Origin: Clostridia bacterium
Lineage (GTDB): Bacteria; Bacillota; Clostridia; Oscillospirales; Acutalibacteraceae
Reading direction: 5' to 3'
NCBI GenBank assembly: GCA_017517135.1
Contig: JAFXAK010000033.1
Location: forward strand, 1 to 59,550
Length of the DNA stretch: 59,550 nt
A program made the position numbers and the translations under genes. Of this stretch, positions 15,492 to 24,274 are shown piece after piece (within the stretch, counting starts at the first letter, position 1; each line of letters opens with the position of its first letter). The notes below the pieces were generated by a model, which was not told the DNA's origin, did not search any database, and saw nothing but the letters and a program-made list of their open reading frames with translations.

Positions 15492-17150
15492 TCAGAATAT
15501 CCCTTGCAGCTCGTCTATACTGTAAAACTTACCCTCATATCTGTTATGCAGATTTTTTGGTTTGCCGTGATTTACTGTGAATATTTTGTTCTCGGTATGA
15601 AGAATTGCTATTTTTATGTTTTTATCCACATTCTCCGTGAAATATTTTTTTGCCCTTTTATAAAGCGGCTCGTTGATTTTAAGGACATCGGGGATTTGTA
15701 CGGATGATGATGAGCAAAGCAGGTCGCAGACGATTTTTTCTCTTAATTTCTCCTTATCGCACTTATCGGAAAAGAAGCTGTAAAGATTTTCGGCGTAGTC
15801 ACTCAACTGCATTTTATTGCCGTCCACCTTGTTTCCGAACTCACAGAAAATGTCAAAGGGAGAAATGCCGATCTCGTCTGTGAGGTAATCGAGCGTGTAC
15901 AGAAATCTGCCGCTGTTATAAAGTCGGTCAAGGGCATCCTCTGCCTTTTTGAGCATCTTTATTTCGTCCGCACTCAGCCACGGATTTGATGTGATTTCAT
16001 AGGGCGGCTCGTCTGAAAAGCTACACGGATATTTTTCAGAGTTCTCCCTCATATCAGCACCGTAAAGAAGCTTGAGAAAGCCAAGCTGGAGCATATGTGC
16101 TTTGAGTGAATAGCCTATGTTGAAGCTGTTTCTGAAGCTTTCAAGATTTTCTCCCGTAAGACCTGCGATAAGGTCAATATGTATGTGCATATTATTAAAG
16201 CTTAGCAGTTTTTTAATGTTGTGTATAAGCTTTTTTGTGTCAGTCTTGCGGTTGATAATCCGTAAAACCTCCTCGTTAAAGGACTGCATACCGATTTCAA
16301 GCTGTACTGCCCCCACGGGCATCTGCTCAAGAATTTCGAGTGTGCTTTCCTTTAATATATCCCCTGCGATTTCAAAATGAAAGCATACATTTTCGGGGAT
16401 TTCTTTACCGTAATTTTCTTTGATGAATGTTAGTATCTCATTTGCTCTCGAGACATTCGCATTGAATGTACGGTCAACGAATTTTACTGTCTGTGTACCG
16501 CTGACAGCAAGTTTTAATATGTCCCTTTTAACCCTTTCAAGGTCGAAAAAGCGAAGAAACGAGCATCTGCCCGAAAGACAGAACGCACAGCGGTACGGAC
16601 AGCCTCTGGCAGTTTCAATATATGTAATTCTGCCGCCCAGAGCAGAGAAAAATTCGTCGCAGTAGGGCGAGGGTGGGGTATCTGTGTACTCCTTTTCCGG
16701 AACGGATATTATTTCCCCGTTCTGACGGTATGTAAGTCCCGAAACAGAAGACAATTTTCCGTTTATATTGTTGATAAAATCGGGGAAGCTCCACTCCCCC
16801 TCTCCCGAAAGCACAAAATCTATATAATCATACTTGCTCAGGACATCTCTCTGACGGTAGGCAACCTCGGGACCTCCCAAAACGATTATGCAGTTATGAC
16901 GCTCCTTTACCGCACGGCAGACCTCGAGTGTTTTTGTGATGTTCCATATATAGCAGGAAAAAGCAAGGACATCGGGCTTTTCGTCTGTGATTTTCTGCGC
17001 GAAAGAAAGCATATCACCGTTTATTGTATTTTCCATAACAATAGCCTTATGCTGTACAGCACAAAACTTACGAAGTCCTGCAAGAAGACACCACGGGGAG
17101 AGAGATGCGTGTACAAATTTTGAGTTAAGGCAGGAAATAATAATCTTCAT
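15492..17150 (-). CDS. B12-binding radical SAM protein (DUF4080-type)
   Basis: 552 residues. The N-terminal Rossmann-like cobalamin-binding domain (about 1-135) includes ADxLAFSCYIWN-like and LGGPEVAYR segments. The radical SAM core starts near 175 with the cluster motif C184-PYR-C188-AF-C191 in ARGCPYRCAFC. EIGMQSFNEEVLRIINR and HIDLIAGLTGE are radical-SAM strand motifs. The C-terminal part (about 420-552) fits the DUF4080 family. The start at 17150 has AAAGGAG upstream; an in-frame extension to 17240 has no site and overlaps the DUF2442 gene. The reaction is unknown; class-B-like enzymes often methylate unreactive carbons or phosphorus. Confidence 0.85.
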   Translation of the reverse strand: MKIIISCLNSKFVHASLSPWCLLAGLRKFCAVQHKAIVMENTINGDMLSFAQKITDEKPDVLAFSCYIWNITKTLEVCRAVKERHNCIIVLGGPEVAYRQRDVLSKYDYIDFVLSGEGEWSFPDFINNINGKLSSVSGLTYRQNGEIISVPEKEYTDTPPSPYCDEFFSALGGRITYIETARGCPYRCAFCLSGRCSFLRFFDLERVKRDILKLAVSGTQTVKFVDRTFNANVSRANEILTFIKENYGKEIPENVCFHFEIAGDILKESTLEILEQMPVGAVQLEIGMQSFNEEVLRIINRKTDTKKLIHNIKKLLSFNNMHIHIDLIAGLTGENLESFRNSFNIGYSLKAHMLQLGFLKLLYGADMRENSEKYPCSFSDEPPYEITSNPWLSADEIKMLKKAEDALDRLYNSGRFLYTLDYLTDEIGISPFDIFCEFGNKVDGNKMQLSDYAENLYSFFSDKCDKEKLREKIVCDLLCSSSSVQIPDVLKINEPLYKRAKKYFTENVDKNIKIAILHTENKIFTVNHGKPKNLHNRYEGKFYSIDELQGIF

Positions 17151-17185
17151 ATTTTCTCCTTTTGAGAATAAAGATATTTTTCGGA

Positions 17186-17620
17186 TTATTTTACCGGTTG
17201 TCCGTATTCCCTTATCATGGCATCCATTGATACCACCCATTGCTTACCGAACTTACATACATCTACTCCGTTAAGAAGCTTACCGTATTTTATAGCCTTA
17301 CGCAGTGTGCTTTCATTCAGATTCCAAAGAAATGTTGCGTCACTGAAAGCCATCAGTCCGTCAAAGGGTGTGGAAATTTCTTCTCCGTTTGCCCAAAGCT
17401 CGTCACAAGAAATATCTATATCATCATTCCATATTATACCGTAACCGCCCATATCTACTCTCACATCACTGAAAAGCTCGGGAGATTCTTTGAGAGGAGC
17501 AAAAAAGCTATATTTTTCAAAAAGCAGGGCTACATCATAAATTTTTGTTACACCTTCCGAAAACTGCACACTAAGCTTGAATCCGGGCAGAGCATTTACA
17601 TTTTTTACCTTATGAAACAT
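17186..17620 (-). CDS. DUF2442 protein with C-terminal HTH segment
   Basis: 144 residues. Residues 1-80 match the DUF2442 pattern: FKLSVQFSEGVTKIYDV, LFEKYSFFAPLK, and DVRVDMGGYGIIWNDDIDISCDELW. The rest (SDATFLWNLNESTLRKAIK to MDAMIREYG) resembles a helix-turn-helix DNA-binding segment. It follows the DUF4160 gene by 12 nt. DUF4160-DUF2442 pairs are widespread and suspected to be small two-gene toxin-antitoxin-like or regulatory modules, without firm proof. Confidence 0.8.
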   Translation of the reverse strand: MFHKVKNVNALPGFKLSVQFSEGVTKIYDVALLFEKYSFFAPLKESPELFSDVRVDMGGYGIIWNDDIDISCDELWANGEEISTPFDGLMAFSDATFLWNLNESTLRKAIKYGKLLNGVDVCKFGKQWVVSMDAMIREYGQPVK

Positions 17621-17632
17621 ACAAAAACCTCC

Positions 17633-17887
17633 TTATTCAAGTGGAGAAAGTGTAAGAAACTGTTGTGTTTCCCAGATTTTCAACAACTCTTCCTTGTGAA
17701 TAACATTCCATTCGCGCACCAGTTCAAGAGCCTTTTTCGGAAGCTCCCCTTCTAAAACCACGCCGTCATTAATACCTATAGCGGCAACATAATCACCGTA
17801 TGAAGCATGAAAGTGCGGTGGATTGTGTTCAGACTGCTGAAAATACATACGGATAACAATTCCGTAAAATCTTGATAAAACAGGCAT
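17633..17887 (-). CDS. DUF4160 protein
   Basis: 84 residues, with the DUF4160 hallmarks PVLSRFYGIVIRMYFQQSEH, NPPHFHASYGDY and the C-terminal ALELVREWNVIHKEELL. The HFHA pair of histidines in the first half is conserved in the family, function unknown. The second of two close ATGs (17887) is placed 8 nt after GGAG and is taken as start. It lies upstream of the DUF2442 gene in one transcript. A promoter probably lies in the AT-rich 17900-18000 stretch. Confidence 0.85.
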   Translation of the reverse strand: MPVLSRFYGIVIRMYFQQSEHNPPHFHASYGDYVAAIGINDGVVLEGELPKKALELVREWNVIHKEELLKIWETQQFLTLSPLE

Positions 17888-18042
17888 AAGCATATCTCCT
17901 TTCAATATTATTTTATCACGGTATCGTGATATTTGTCAAGAATATTATATGAATAAAAAAATAAAATATTACGCATTTTTGCTGTAAAAATATTGAATTG
18001 CAAAAACTCAGGTGCTCTCTGCAGTTTTTTCTTTTTGCCCCC

Positions 18043-18096
18043 TTGACAAATCCACTCTACTGTGTTAGAGTATAGGTGTACTCTAACGGATTAGAG
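18043..18096 (+). promoter_or_regulatory. BlaI-type promoter/operator region
   Basis: A TTGACA -35 (18043-18048) lies 17 bp from TAGAGT (18066-18071). Three TTAGAG-based dyads cover it: CTCTAC-TGTG-TTAGAG (18055-18070), GTTAGAGTA and TACTCTAAC around a 6-nt spacer (18064-18087), and CTCTAA-CGGA-TTAGAG (18081-18096). Their position over the -10 and start supports autorepression by the BlaI-like product at 18112. Confidence 0.8.
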
Positions 18097-18111
18097 AAAG
18101 GAGCAGTACTT

Positions 18112-18477
18112 ATGGATACACCTAAAATTTTTGAAAGCGAATACAGATTTTGTCTTATTTTATGGGAAAGAGAACCCGTCAAGAGCAGCGAGCTTGTCTC
18201 TCTCTGCTCCGAACAGCTCGGCTGGAAGCCTACTACTACATACACCGTTATCAAGCGTTTGTCTGAACGAGGAGTGCTGAAAAACGAAAACACGGTTGTC
18301 ACTTCGCTTGTGAGCAAGGATGAGGTTCAGGGGGCCCAAATCAACGAAATGGTCGAAAAGACCTTTGAGGGCTCCTTGCCTGCATTTATTGCGGCATTCA
18401 CAAAGCATCAGAAAATCTCCGAAAAGGAAATTGACGAGGTGCAGGCAATGATTGACCGCTTCAGGAAAGGAGAATAA
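18112..18477 (+). CDS. BlaI/MecI/CopY family repressor
   Basis: 121 residues. A winged-helix domain occupies about 8-75: ESEYRFCLILWEREPVKSSELV, then WKPTTTYTVIKRLSERGVLKNEN, the typical BlaI recognition-helix and wing order. A C-terminal dimerisation part follows (about 80-121). The ATG at 18112 has AAAGGAG upstream. The family represses its own operon until a BlaR1-type membrane peptidase triggers cleavage. The next gene, 2 nt downstream, encodes such a peptidase. Operators are visible over the promoter (18043-18096). Confidence 0.9.
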   Translation: MDTPKIFESEYRFCLILWEREPVKSSELVSLCSEQLGWKPTTTYTVIKRLSERGVLKNENTVVTSLVSKDEVQGAQINEMVEKTFEGSLPAFIAAFTKHQKISEKEIDEVQAMIDRFRKGE

Positions 18478-18479
18478 AA

Positions 18480-21400
18480 ATGTTTGACTTATTTCTGAAC
18501 GAAGCGGCTGATATATTCCTTAAAATTGTAAATATGAGTATTTCCGCAGGCTGGATTGTACTCATAGTATTACTTATGAGATTTTTGCTTAAAAAGGCTC
18601 CGAAATGGATAAATGTACTTCTGTGGAGTATTGTGGCAATAAGACTTATCTGTCCTTTTACTATTGAAAGTATGCTCAGTCTTATTCCGTCAGCCGAAAC
18701 CGTAAGCCCTGAAATTATGATAAGTAAGTCTCCCGAAATCAATTCGGGTGTACCGATTATAAACAGCGTTGTAAATCCCGTTATCAATGAGCTTTACGCG
18801 CCCGAACCCTCGGCAAGTGCAAATCCCCTGCAGATACTTATCCCTGTAGCCGCTGCCCTGTGGCTTGTAGGTATTGCGGCTCTGCTGATTTATACACTCG
18901 TAAGCTTTCTGAGATTAAAGAGCAAAATCGGTACGGCTGTTTTACTTAAAGAGAATATTTATCAGAGTGAAAATATTTCCTCTCCCTTTGTGCTCGGTAT
19001 TATAAAGCCTAAAATTTATCTGCCCTTTTATATGAACGAAAGGGATATTCCTCCCGTTGTGGCACACGAAAAGGCACATATACAAAGAAAAGACTATCTC
19101 TGGAAGCCCTTGGGCTTTCTCATTCTCACACTTCATTGGTTCAATCCTCTTGTGTGGTTGGGTTATGTATTGCTCTGCCGTGATATTGAGCTTGCCTGTG
19201 ACGAAAAGGTAGTAAAGACACTCAGTAATGAACAGCGAGCAAACTATTCCGAGGCTCTTCTTACCTGCAGCGTAAACAGACGGATGATTGCTGCTTGTCC
19301 GCTTGCATTCGGCGAGGTGGGCGTTAAGGACAGAGTTAAATCCATACTTAATTACAAAAAGCCGGCATTCTGGGTAATTGTTATTGCGCTTATCCTTTGC
19401 ATAGCCCTTGCAATAGGCTTTCTGACAAATCCCGTAAATCTTTATGTTTACAACAGCAGATACGAAACGGGCAAATGCTTATACAGTTATGTGGTGAGTG
19501 CAGACAAGGAAACTGAAAACAACGAGCTTGTTTTTGATATTACCTCTGACGGCAAGGTTTACAAGACCTTCGGCGACGGCACAACAGATGAGCTTGGTGT
19601 TCTTAAAGAATCGGACTACACTTCCGATGACCTCAAAGAGGCTATGAAAAATCAGGATATGAAGCTGAGCATCGGCAATATAAAAAACGCTTATGAGCTT
19701 TCAAATTATATATTCCTGCAAAAGAGCAACGGCACGGTTTATCTTGTGTCGCTTTTCTCCGACGGTAAAATAATGAGTGTGTTTAAGCTCAAGAGAACGG
19801 GCGAATGTGATTCTTCAAAATCAGACTTTGAGAAATTCACATGGAATTATCAGCCGATGTTGAGCCATACCTCATACAGCTTTTATGCATTTGCGTTTGA
19901 TACGGGGTATTCACATATCGTAGCTTCATGCGATAACGGGAAAATGAAAAATCTCGAAGCAGACAAACAGCCTGAAGATAAAACACTCCGCTTTGAAAAA
20001 GGACAGCATGTCTATTGGACACCTGACGAGGGTATTATTGAAAATATCCCCCTTGTTTCAAAGGTGACATTTACTGTATTTAACGGTGATGAAGAAATAT
20101 ATACCTCAACTGTTATTTTTGAATGTCTGTCCCGTGATATGGCTTCGGCTGAATTTGCGATATATCTTGCCCAATCCGACGGACTGCGTCTTTTTGAGAA
20201 GGACGGTGCTTTGTATTTCGCTGAAAATGCTTCACCTGACGGCGGTGCTGACGAAAACACCTCAACCGATATAGATATACTCAAGGCAAAATACCCTCAT
20301 TTCTTTGATATTTCCACAGACGGCGGTCTGACGGTTTATGTGTGGCAGATGGCTGAAGAAAATTACAGATGTTATCTTGCCAACACCTTTATGGAGGCTA
20401 TCTCAGACAACAGCTTTATTTATACCACTGCTGACAGTGCTTCACCGGACGAAATGAGAGCAATTCTCTCGGACTATGCGGTAGACCAGAAGGATATCAC
20501 CGTACAGGGAATAATAAATCCGTTATCAAGCTACTATTATGAGCTTGACGAGGCTTACCAGAGAAAAGTAAAAGCGTTGTTCTCTGATGTAAAGCTTCAG
20601 CAGGAATTTGAAGCAACCATATCCTATGCTAATTATGCAGAGTATGACAAATTATTTGCTGATGCTCTCAACCGTGATGATCTGAACAGCAATCTGTTTC
20701 TGCCGCTTTACTGCTTTGACACTCTTAATGATTTAGAGCAGTTCAAAGAAATTTACGGTAATATTCTCACAATGGATTCAGGTTATGACGAAATACCGTC
20801 CTTTAATGACGCAACTTCAAAATACGACAGTGCATTTTTTGAAGAAAACAGCCTTGTTTTAGTATATGTAACTGCAGGCAGCGGCACATTCAGATTCGGC
20901 GTTGAGAGTGTGGGATATGATGAAAACTTTTTTGGTGTATACATTGAACAGACGAACAATCCCGAGGTTTACACTATGGATATGGCAGGCTGGTTTATCA
21001 CTCTTGCCGTACCCGATGCTCTTCTTGAAAATTGCCATGAATTTGTCGCTGTCCTTGTTAATACCAGCGGGGTATATGACGGCAAAAATATCCCTAAGCT
21101 GACCGTTCAATACGGTGCGGTTAAGACCGATGCTGTTGCAGGTACATTGACATGGACAAGTGAAGCAGAAAACGGTACAATGCAGACTGTAAATGCGGAC
21201 AGCTCTCACCCTACTGCTCTTATGGAGCATCTTCTCCCCCTTGCATTAAAGGTCAACACCTCGGCTAAAAATGAGCCTGTGGCACAGCTTCATTTTGATA
21301 ACCCGCCGAATAAAATAAGCGTAAATGGGTGGTATGTTTACGGGGACGGCAAAACAAAGGAATTTGATGTGCAGACCGACTCACTTAATGTTCTTTTGAA

Positions 21401-23249
21401 TGACACAAAGGAAACTGCCGTTTATGAAGTCGTTGCCACCTGGAACAGCTTTGAAAAATATTACGGTACGGTGAGGTATTCCTTCTGTGTTGTACCGAGC
21501 ACAAATGACTATGAAAATTACATTCAGTACGGCAACAATAACCAGTATATATTCATACACAAGGACACCGCTTTCGGCTCGTTTGATAACCCCTATAAAG
21601 TCGGTGATACGGTAAGACTGCGTCACAGTGATACAATATCGGCTTCTCAGGCAAATAATTTTGCGGTATACGATTATAATGTTACCCTTGAGGATGTAAT
21701 AAACGGAGAAAATGCAAAAAATCTGCTCAAACGAAACTGCACCAATTTAGAGGAATGTGCTCAATTCCTTGAAGAAACCGATTTGTATCTTGTTAAAATA
21801 AAGCTCGAAATGAACGAAAGAAGTGATATAAAAGAGCATTTCCCCACAAACTATTTTGTAAATGCAATCGGCTCTGACGGAAAACATACCGGCTTTGACT
21901 GCATATTAGAGCATTCTCAATATCCCCTTGAAGACGGTTGGTTCCCTATTTTTGTTGAAAAGGGAGCGAATATAAGGCTCGGCTTCTGGCTCGGCGAATG
22001 GCTTGGTGCCCCCGGACAGCTCGCAACTGTGTATTTTGATTTGGGAAAAGAAAACGGAGAATATGTCCGTTACGGTAGTGATATGCAGTATATAATCCTG
22101 CACAAGGATAACGCTTACGGCTCTTTTGAACAGCCCTACAGTATCGGACAGAGTGTGCGTCTTCGTCACAGCGATATATCCACACGGGGAAATACAGATC
22201 CTCATAATAATGCAATTTATGATTATAATGTCACGGTTGAAAAAGTCCTTACAGGTGACACAGCAAAGCAATTTGTAAAAGAAAACTGCACAAATTTTGA
22301 CGAAGAAGAATTTTTGTTTGAGGATAATGAGCTTTATCTGGCAAGGGTAAACATTGAATATAATCCTGAAAGCGAAATAAGCAATCATACGCCTGTTGAC
22401 ATTTATATGTCGGCTGTTGACAGCGAGGGAAATTATGTGGCAACCGAAAACCGATTGGATTTTTCGGACTATAGAAACAGAACAGAAAACTCAGAACTAC
22501 GCAACTGGTATGCTGTTTTCGTACCTAAGGGAACAAATGCAAGACTGGCATTTGTAATAGGCAGTCCGGTAGAATACCCGGGACCTCTTGCGGCTGTGCT
22601 TTTCGGGATGAACAGCGAGAAAACAGATATTGTAAATTCTTCGCAGTTTGTTGAAAGCTCTGCGGCGGCTTACTATAATCTGCTGTATTCGGATAACTCG
22701 GACTTAGCAACAGCTATAAAGCAGATTACAAAGCAGACCTCCGACAAAGCCTTACTCAGAAACGAGGTTTCAGCGGCATTGGGTAAAATCAAGGAATTGC
22801 TCCCTGATACTTTCTCTGAAGCTCTCAAAGAATATATGGCGGCAAAGCTGTTTTATTACTCTGTCGGCTTGGTCCTGAATGATGAGTACGGACAGATAAC
22901 ATCATCAGATTTTGTTGTTGCCGAGCAAAAGGAAGTTAACGGCTATTTAGTCTGCAAGGTTAATTGCACAGTAAATTACAGAACTGCAAAGCACGGCTCA
23001 GAGGCTTTCACCGCATCAAAATCAAGAGAGCAGTTTCAGATAGTAGTTAAAAATACAGAAAATCCCGTGGTTATTGACTGCTATAATGAAGGCAAAACAT
23101 CCTCCTTTGATATGTCAATCCGCACATACGGGCTTGATTTATATGAAAGCAAAAATTGGCTTGATAAAACAGATAAAAATACCCTCAACGAAAAGCTGAC
23201 GGATTTGTGTGTTAAGTCATTTGAAGCATTTGTTCTTTTGCAACAATAA
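18480..23249 (+). CDS. Giant BlaR1/MecR1-like M56 metallopeptidase with large extracellular part
   Basis: 1589 residues, against roughly 600 for BlaR1. Residues 1-325 are the M56 part: helices near 18-40, 42-62 and 117-143, the zinc motif HEKAH (196-200) with a downstream ELACDEKVV, and a last helix (about 298-322). The following 1260 residues should be outside and do not look like the penicillin-binding sensor of BlaR1. They include a DLEQFKEIYGN segment (about 755) and two tandem copies of a roughly 180-residue unit (about 1017-1195 and 1198-1380), each beginning QYI(F/L)xHKDxAxGSF. It probably senses a signal other than beta-lactams and releases the BlaI-like repressor. No resistance gene is linked. 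Confidence 0.85.
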   Translation: MFDLFLNEAADIFLKIVNMSISAGWIVLIVLLMRFLLKKAPKWINVLLWSIVAIRLICPFTIESMLSLIPSAETVSPEIMISKSPEINSGVPIINSVVNPVINELYAPEPSASANPLQILIPVAAALWLVGIAALLIYTLVSFLRLKSKIGTAVLLKENIYQSENISSPFVLGIIKPKIYLPFYMNERDIPPVVAHEKAHIQRKDYLWKPLGFLILTLHWFNPLVWLGYVLLCRDIELACDEKVVKTLSNEQRANYSEALLTCSVNRRMIAACPLAFGEVGVKDRVKSILNYKKPAFWVIVIALILCIALAIGFLTNPVNLYVYNSRYETGKCLYSYVVSADKETENNELVFDITSDGKVYKTFGDGTTDELGVLKESDYTSDDLKEAMKNQDMKLSIGNIKNAYELSNYIFLQKSNGTVYLVSLFSDGKIMSVFKLKRTGECDSSKSDFEKFTWNYQPMLSHTSYSFYAFAFDTGYSHIVASCDNGKMKNLEADKQPEDKTLRFEKGQHVYWTPDEGIIENIPLVSKVTFTVFNGDEEIYTSTVIFECLSRDMASAEFAIYLAQSDGLRLFEKDGALYFAENASPDGGADENTSTDIDILKAKYPHFFDISTDGGLTVYVWQMAEENYRCYLANTFMEAISDNSFIYTTADSASPDEMRAILSDYAVDQKDITVQGIINPLSSYYYELDEAYQRKVKALFSDVKLQQEFEATISYANYAEYDKLFADALNRDDLNSNLFLPLYCFDTLNDLEQFKEIYGNILTMDSGYDEIPSFNDATSKYDSAFFEENSLVLVYVTAGSGTFRFGVESVGYDENFFGVYIEQTNNPEVYTMDMAGWFITLAVPDALLENCHEFVAVLVNTSGVYDGKNIPKLTVQYGAVKTDAVAGTLTWTSEAENGTMQTVNADSSHPTALMEHLLPLALKVNTSAKNEPVAQLHFDNPPNKISVNGWYVYGDGKTKEFDVQTDSLNVLLNDTKETAVYEVVATWNSFEKYYGTVRYSFCVVPSTNDYENYIQYGNNNQYIFIHKDTAFGSFDNPYKVGDTVRLRHSDTISASQANNFAVYDYNVTLEDVINGENAKNLLKRNCTNLEECAQFLEETDLYLVKIKLEMNERSDIKEHFPTNYFVNAIGSDGKHTGFDCILEHSQYPLEDGWFPIFVEKGANIRLGFWLGEWLGAPGQLATVYFDLGKENGEYVRYGSDMQYIILHKDNAYGSFEQPYSIGQSVRLRHSDISTRGNTDPHNNAIYDYNVTVEKVLTGDTAKQFVKENCTNFDEEEFLFEDNELYLARVNIEYNPESEISNHTPVDIYMSAVDSEGNYVATENRLDFSDYRNRTENSELRNWYAVFVPKGTNARLAFVIGSPVEYPGPLAAVLFGMNSEKTDIVNSSQFVESSAAAYYNLLYSDNSDLATAIKQITKQTSDKALLRNEVSAALGKIKELLPDTFSEALKEYMAAKLFYYSVGLVLNDEYGQITSSDFVVAEQKEVNGYLVCKVNCTVNYRTAKHGSEAFTASKSREQFQIVVKNTENPVVIDCYNEGKTSSFDMSIRTYGLDLYESKNWLDKTDKNTLNEKLTDLCVKSFEAFVLLQQ

Positions 23250-23262
23250 ATTGATTCGTCAT

Positions 23263-23282
23263 GGTAGGGGACGAAGACGAAA
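23263..23282. repeat. Fragment of the REPIN-like repeat family
   Basis: GGTAGGGGACGAAGACGAAA fuses the arm end (GTAGGGGAC) to the GACGAAGACG flank seen at 6484 and 6522. It lies just left of the toxin-antitoxin locus. Confidence 0.6.
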
Positions 23283-23308
23283 CTTGCAACAAAGACAGAA
23301 ATGAATAC

Positions 23309-23350
23309 AAAAAAAACAGCTATCGGGATATTTTGATAGCTGTTTTTTTT
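23309..23350 (+). terminator. Terminator hairpin left of the toxin-antitoxin locus
   Basis: AAAAAACAGCTATC (23311-23324) pairs with GATAGCTGTTTTTT (23335-23348). It ends the blaI-blaR-like operon and resembles the hairpin at 24172-24215. Confidence 0.85.
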
Positions 23351-23372
23351 GAACAACAAACTAAAAAAAATA

Positions 23373-23401
23373 TTGACATACCCTATTTAATAGGGTATAA
23401 T
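23373..23401 (+). promoter_or_regulatory. Consensus promoter with embedded operator for the toxin-antitoxin pair
   Basis: TTGACA (23373-23378) and TATAAT (23396-23401) are 17 bp apart, a full sigma-70-type consensus. Half-sites ATACCCTAT (23378-23386) and ATAGGGTAT (23390-23398) form a dyad filling the spacer, as expected for autorepression. Confidence 0.85.
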
Positions 23402-23431
23402 ATAAGCAGGCAGAGGGAGATGTTGAATTTT

Positions 23432-23794
23432 ATGACAAGAACATTTGTGGAATTACCGTTCTTTCAGAAGAAATGGAAAGCAATGGGACTTGACGACAAG
23501 GATCTCAAAAGATTACAGGAAGAATTGATTGCAGATCCAAAGGTCGGAGCTGCAATGCAAGGAACCGGCGGTATCAGAAAAATGCGTTTTGCTTTTGAAA
23601 AAAGAGGCAAAAGCGGAAGTGTAAGAGTTATTTATGTTGATTTTGAAGTATATGAGAAAATTTTTCTGATAACAGCATATCCTAAAAATGAAAAGGAAAA
23701 TTTAACTCAGGCTGAAAAAGCTGAATTGAAACAAATGATTCATATTCTTGAACAGCAGCTGAAAGAAAATGAGGAAAGGCAGGAACAAGTATGA
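23432..23794 (+). CDS. RelE/HigB-like toxin
   Basis: 120 residues of the RelE/HigB toxin superfamily, ribosome-dependent or free mRNA interferases. The family layout is clear: FVELPFFQKKW, a helical DKDLKRLQEEL segment, then GTGGIRKMRFAFEKRGKSGSVRVIYV and a terminal YPKNEKENLTQAEKAELK tail. This matches the subfamily with a KxG..R.ir core. The ATG at 23432 is used; an ATG at 23420 abuts GAGGGAG too closely. It overlaps the antitoxin start by 4 nt, so toxin comes first as in higBA. Transcribed from the promoter at 23373-23401. Confidence 0.85.
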   Translation: MTRTFVELPFFQKKWKAMGLDDKDLKRLQEELIADPKVGAAMQGTGGIRKMRFAFEKRGKSGSVRVIYVDFEVYEKIFLITAYPKNEKENLTQAEKAELKQMIHILEQQLKENEERQEQV

Positions 23795-24102
23795 GTTTGT
23801 TTGATGAAATCAAAACAGGATTAAATGAAGCTATTGAATATGAAAAAGGCAATCTCAAAGCAAAAACAACAACCCTGTCTGTTGAGCCTGTTGAGGTGTA
23901 CACTTCAAGTGAGATTAAATTCATAAGAAACAGCACAGGACTTACTCAAAAATTATTTGCAAAATATATGGGAGTGTCAGTCAAGACTGTTGAAGCGTGG
24001 GAATCAGGAAGAAACCATCCTGACGGAGCGGCTTGCAGACTTTTGTATCTGACAAAGAAGGATCCTTTATTTCCTGTAAATTCAGGGATTGTAAACAGAT
24101 AA
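23791..24102 (+). CDS. HigA-like HTH antitoxin
   Basis: 103 residues. The N-terminal 45 residues are variable and acidic, suited to binding the toxin. Residues about 48-95 are an XRE-type HTH: IRNSTGLTQKLFAKYMGVSVKTVEAWESGR. This is the order typical of HigA/YgiT-type antitoxins. It starts inside the toxin stop codon. It probably represses the pair through the dyad in the 23373-23401 promoter. Confidence 0.88.
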   Translation: MSLFDEIKTGLNEAIEYEKGNLKAKTTTLSVEPVEVYTSSEIKFIRNSTGLTQKLFAKYMGVSVKTVEAWESGRNHPDGAACRLLYLTKKDPLFPVNSGIVNR

Positions 24103-24117
24103 AGTAACATTCCCCTC

Positions 24118-24149
24118 ATGCGGGACGCTGTGAGCTTCCGTCCCCTACA
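24118..24149. repeat. Partial arm of the REPIN-like family
   Basis: ATGCGGGACGCTGTGAGC then TTCCGTCCCCTAC matches the right arm of the 6343-6482 element with a small change in the middle. It lies just right of the toxin-antitoxin locus. Confidence 0.8.
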
Positions 24150-24171
24150 AATCGTAATCGTAAATGTTATC

Positions 24172-24215
24172 AAAAAAACAGCTATCGGGAGTGTTCCTGA
24201 TAGCTGTTGGTTTTT
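24172..24215 (+). terminator. Terminator after antitoxin
   Basis: AACAGCTATCGGGA (24177-24190) pairs with TCCTGATAGCTGTT (24195-24208, one G-T pair), followed by GGTTTTT. The stem sequence is shared with 23309-23350. The nearby ATTGCCGTTGGCAAT (24226-24240) hairpin may end the opposite-strand carrier-protein operon. Confidence 0.8.
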
Positions 24216-24274
24216 AAGTGTTATTATTGCCGTTGGCAATAGTGATTTTTTCACTTCGTGAAAGTGACCAAAGG

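Noticed and set aside
18112-23249. Beta-lactam resistance operon
   Set aside because: BlaI and M56 parts are present, but no penicillin-binding sensor motif or beta-lactamase/PBP gene is linked.
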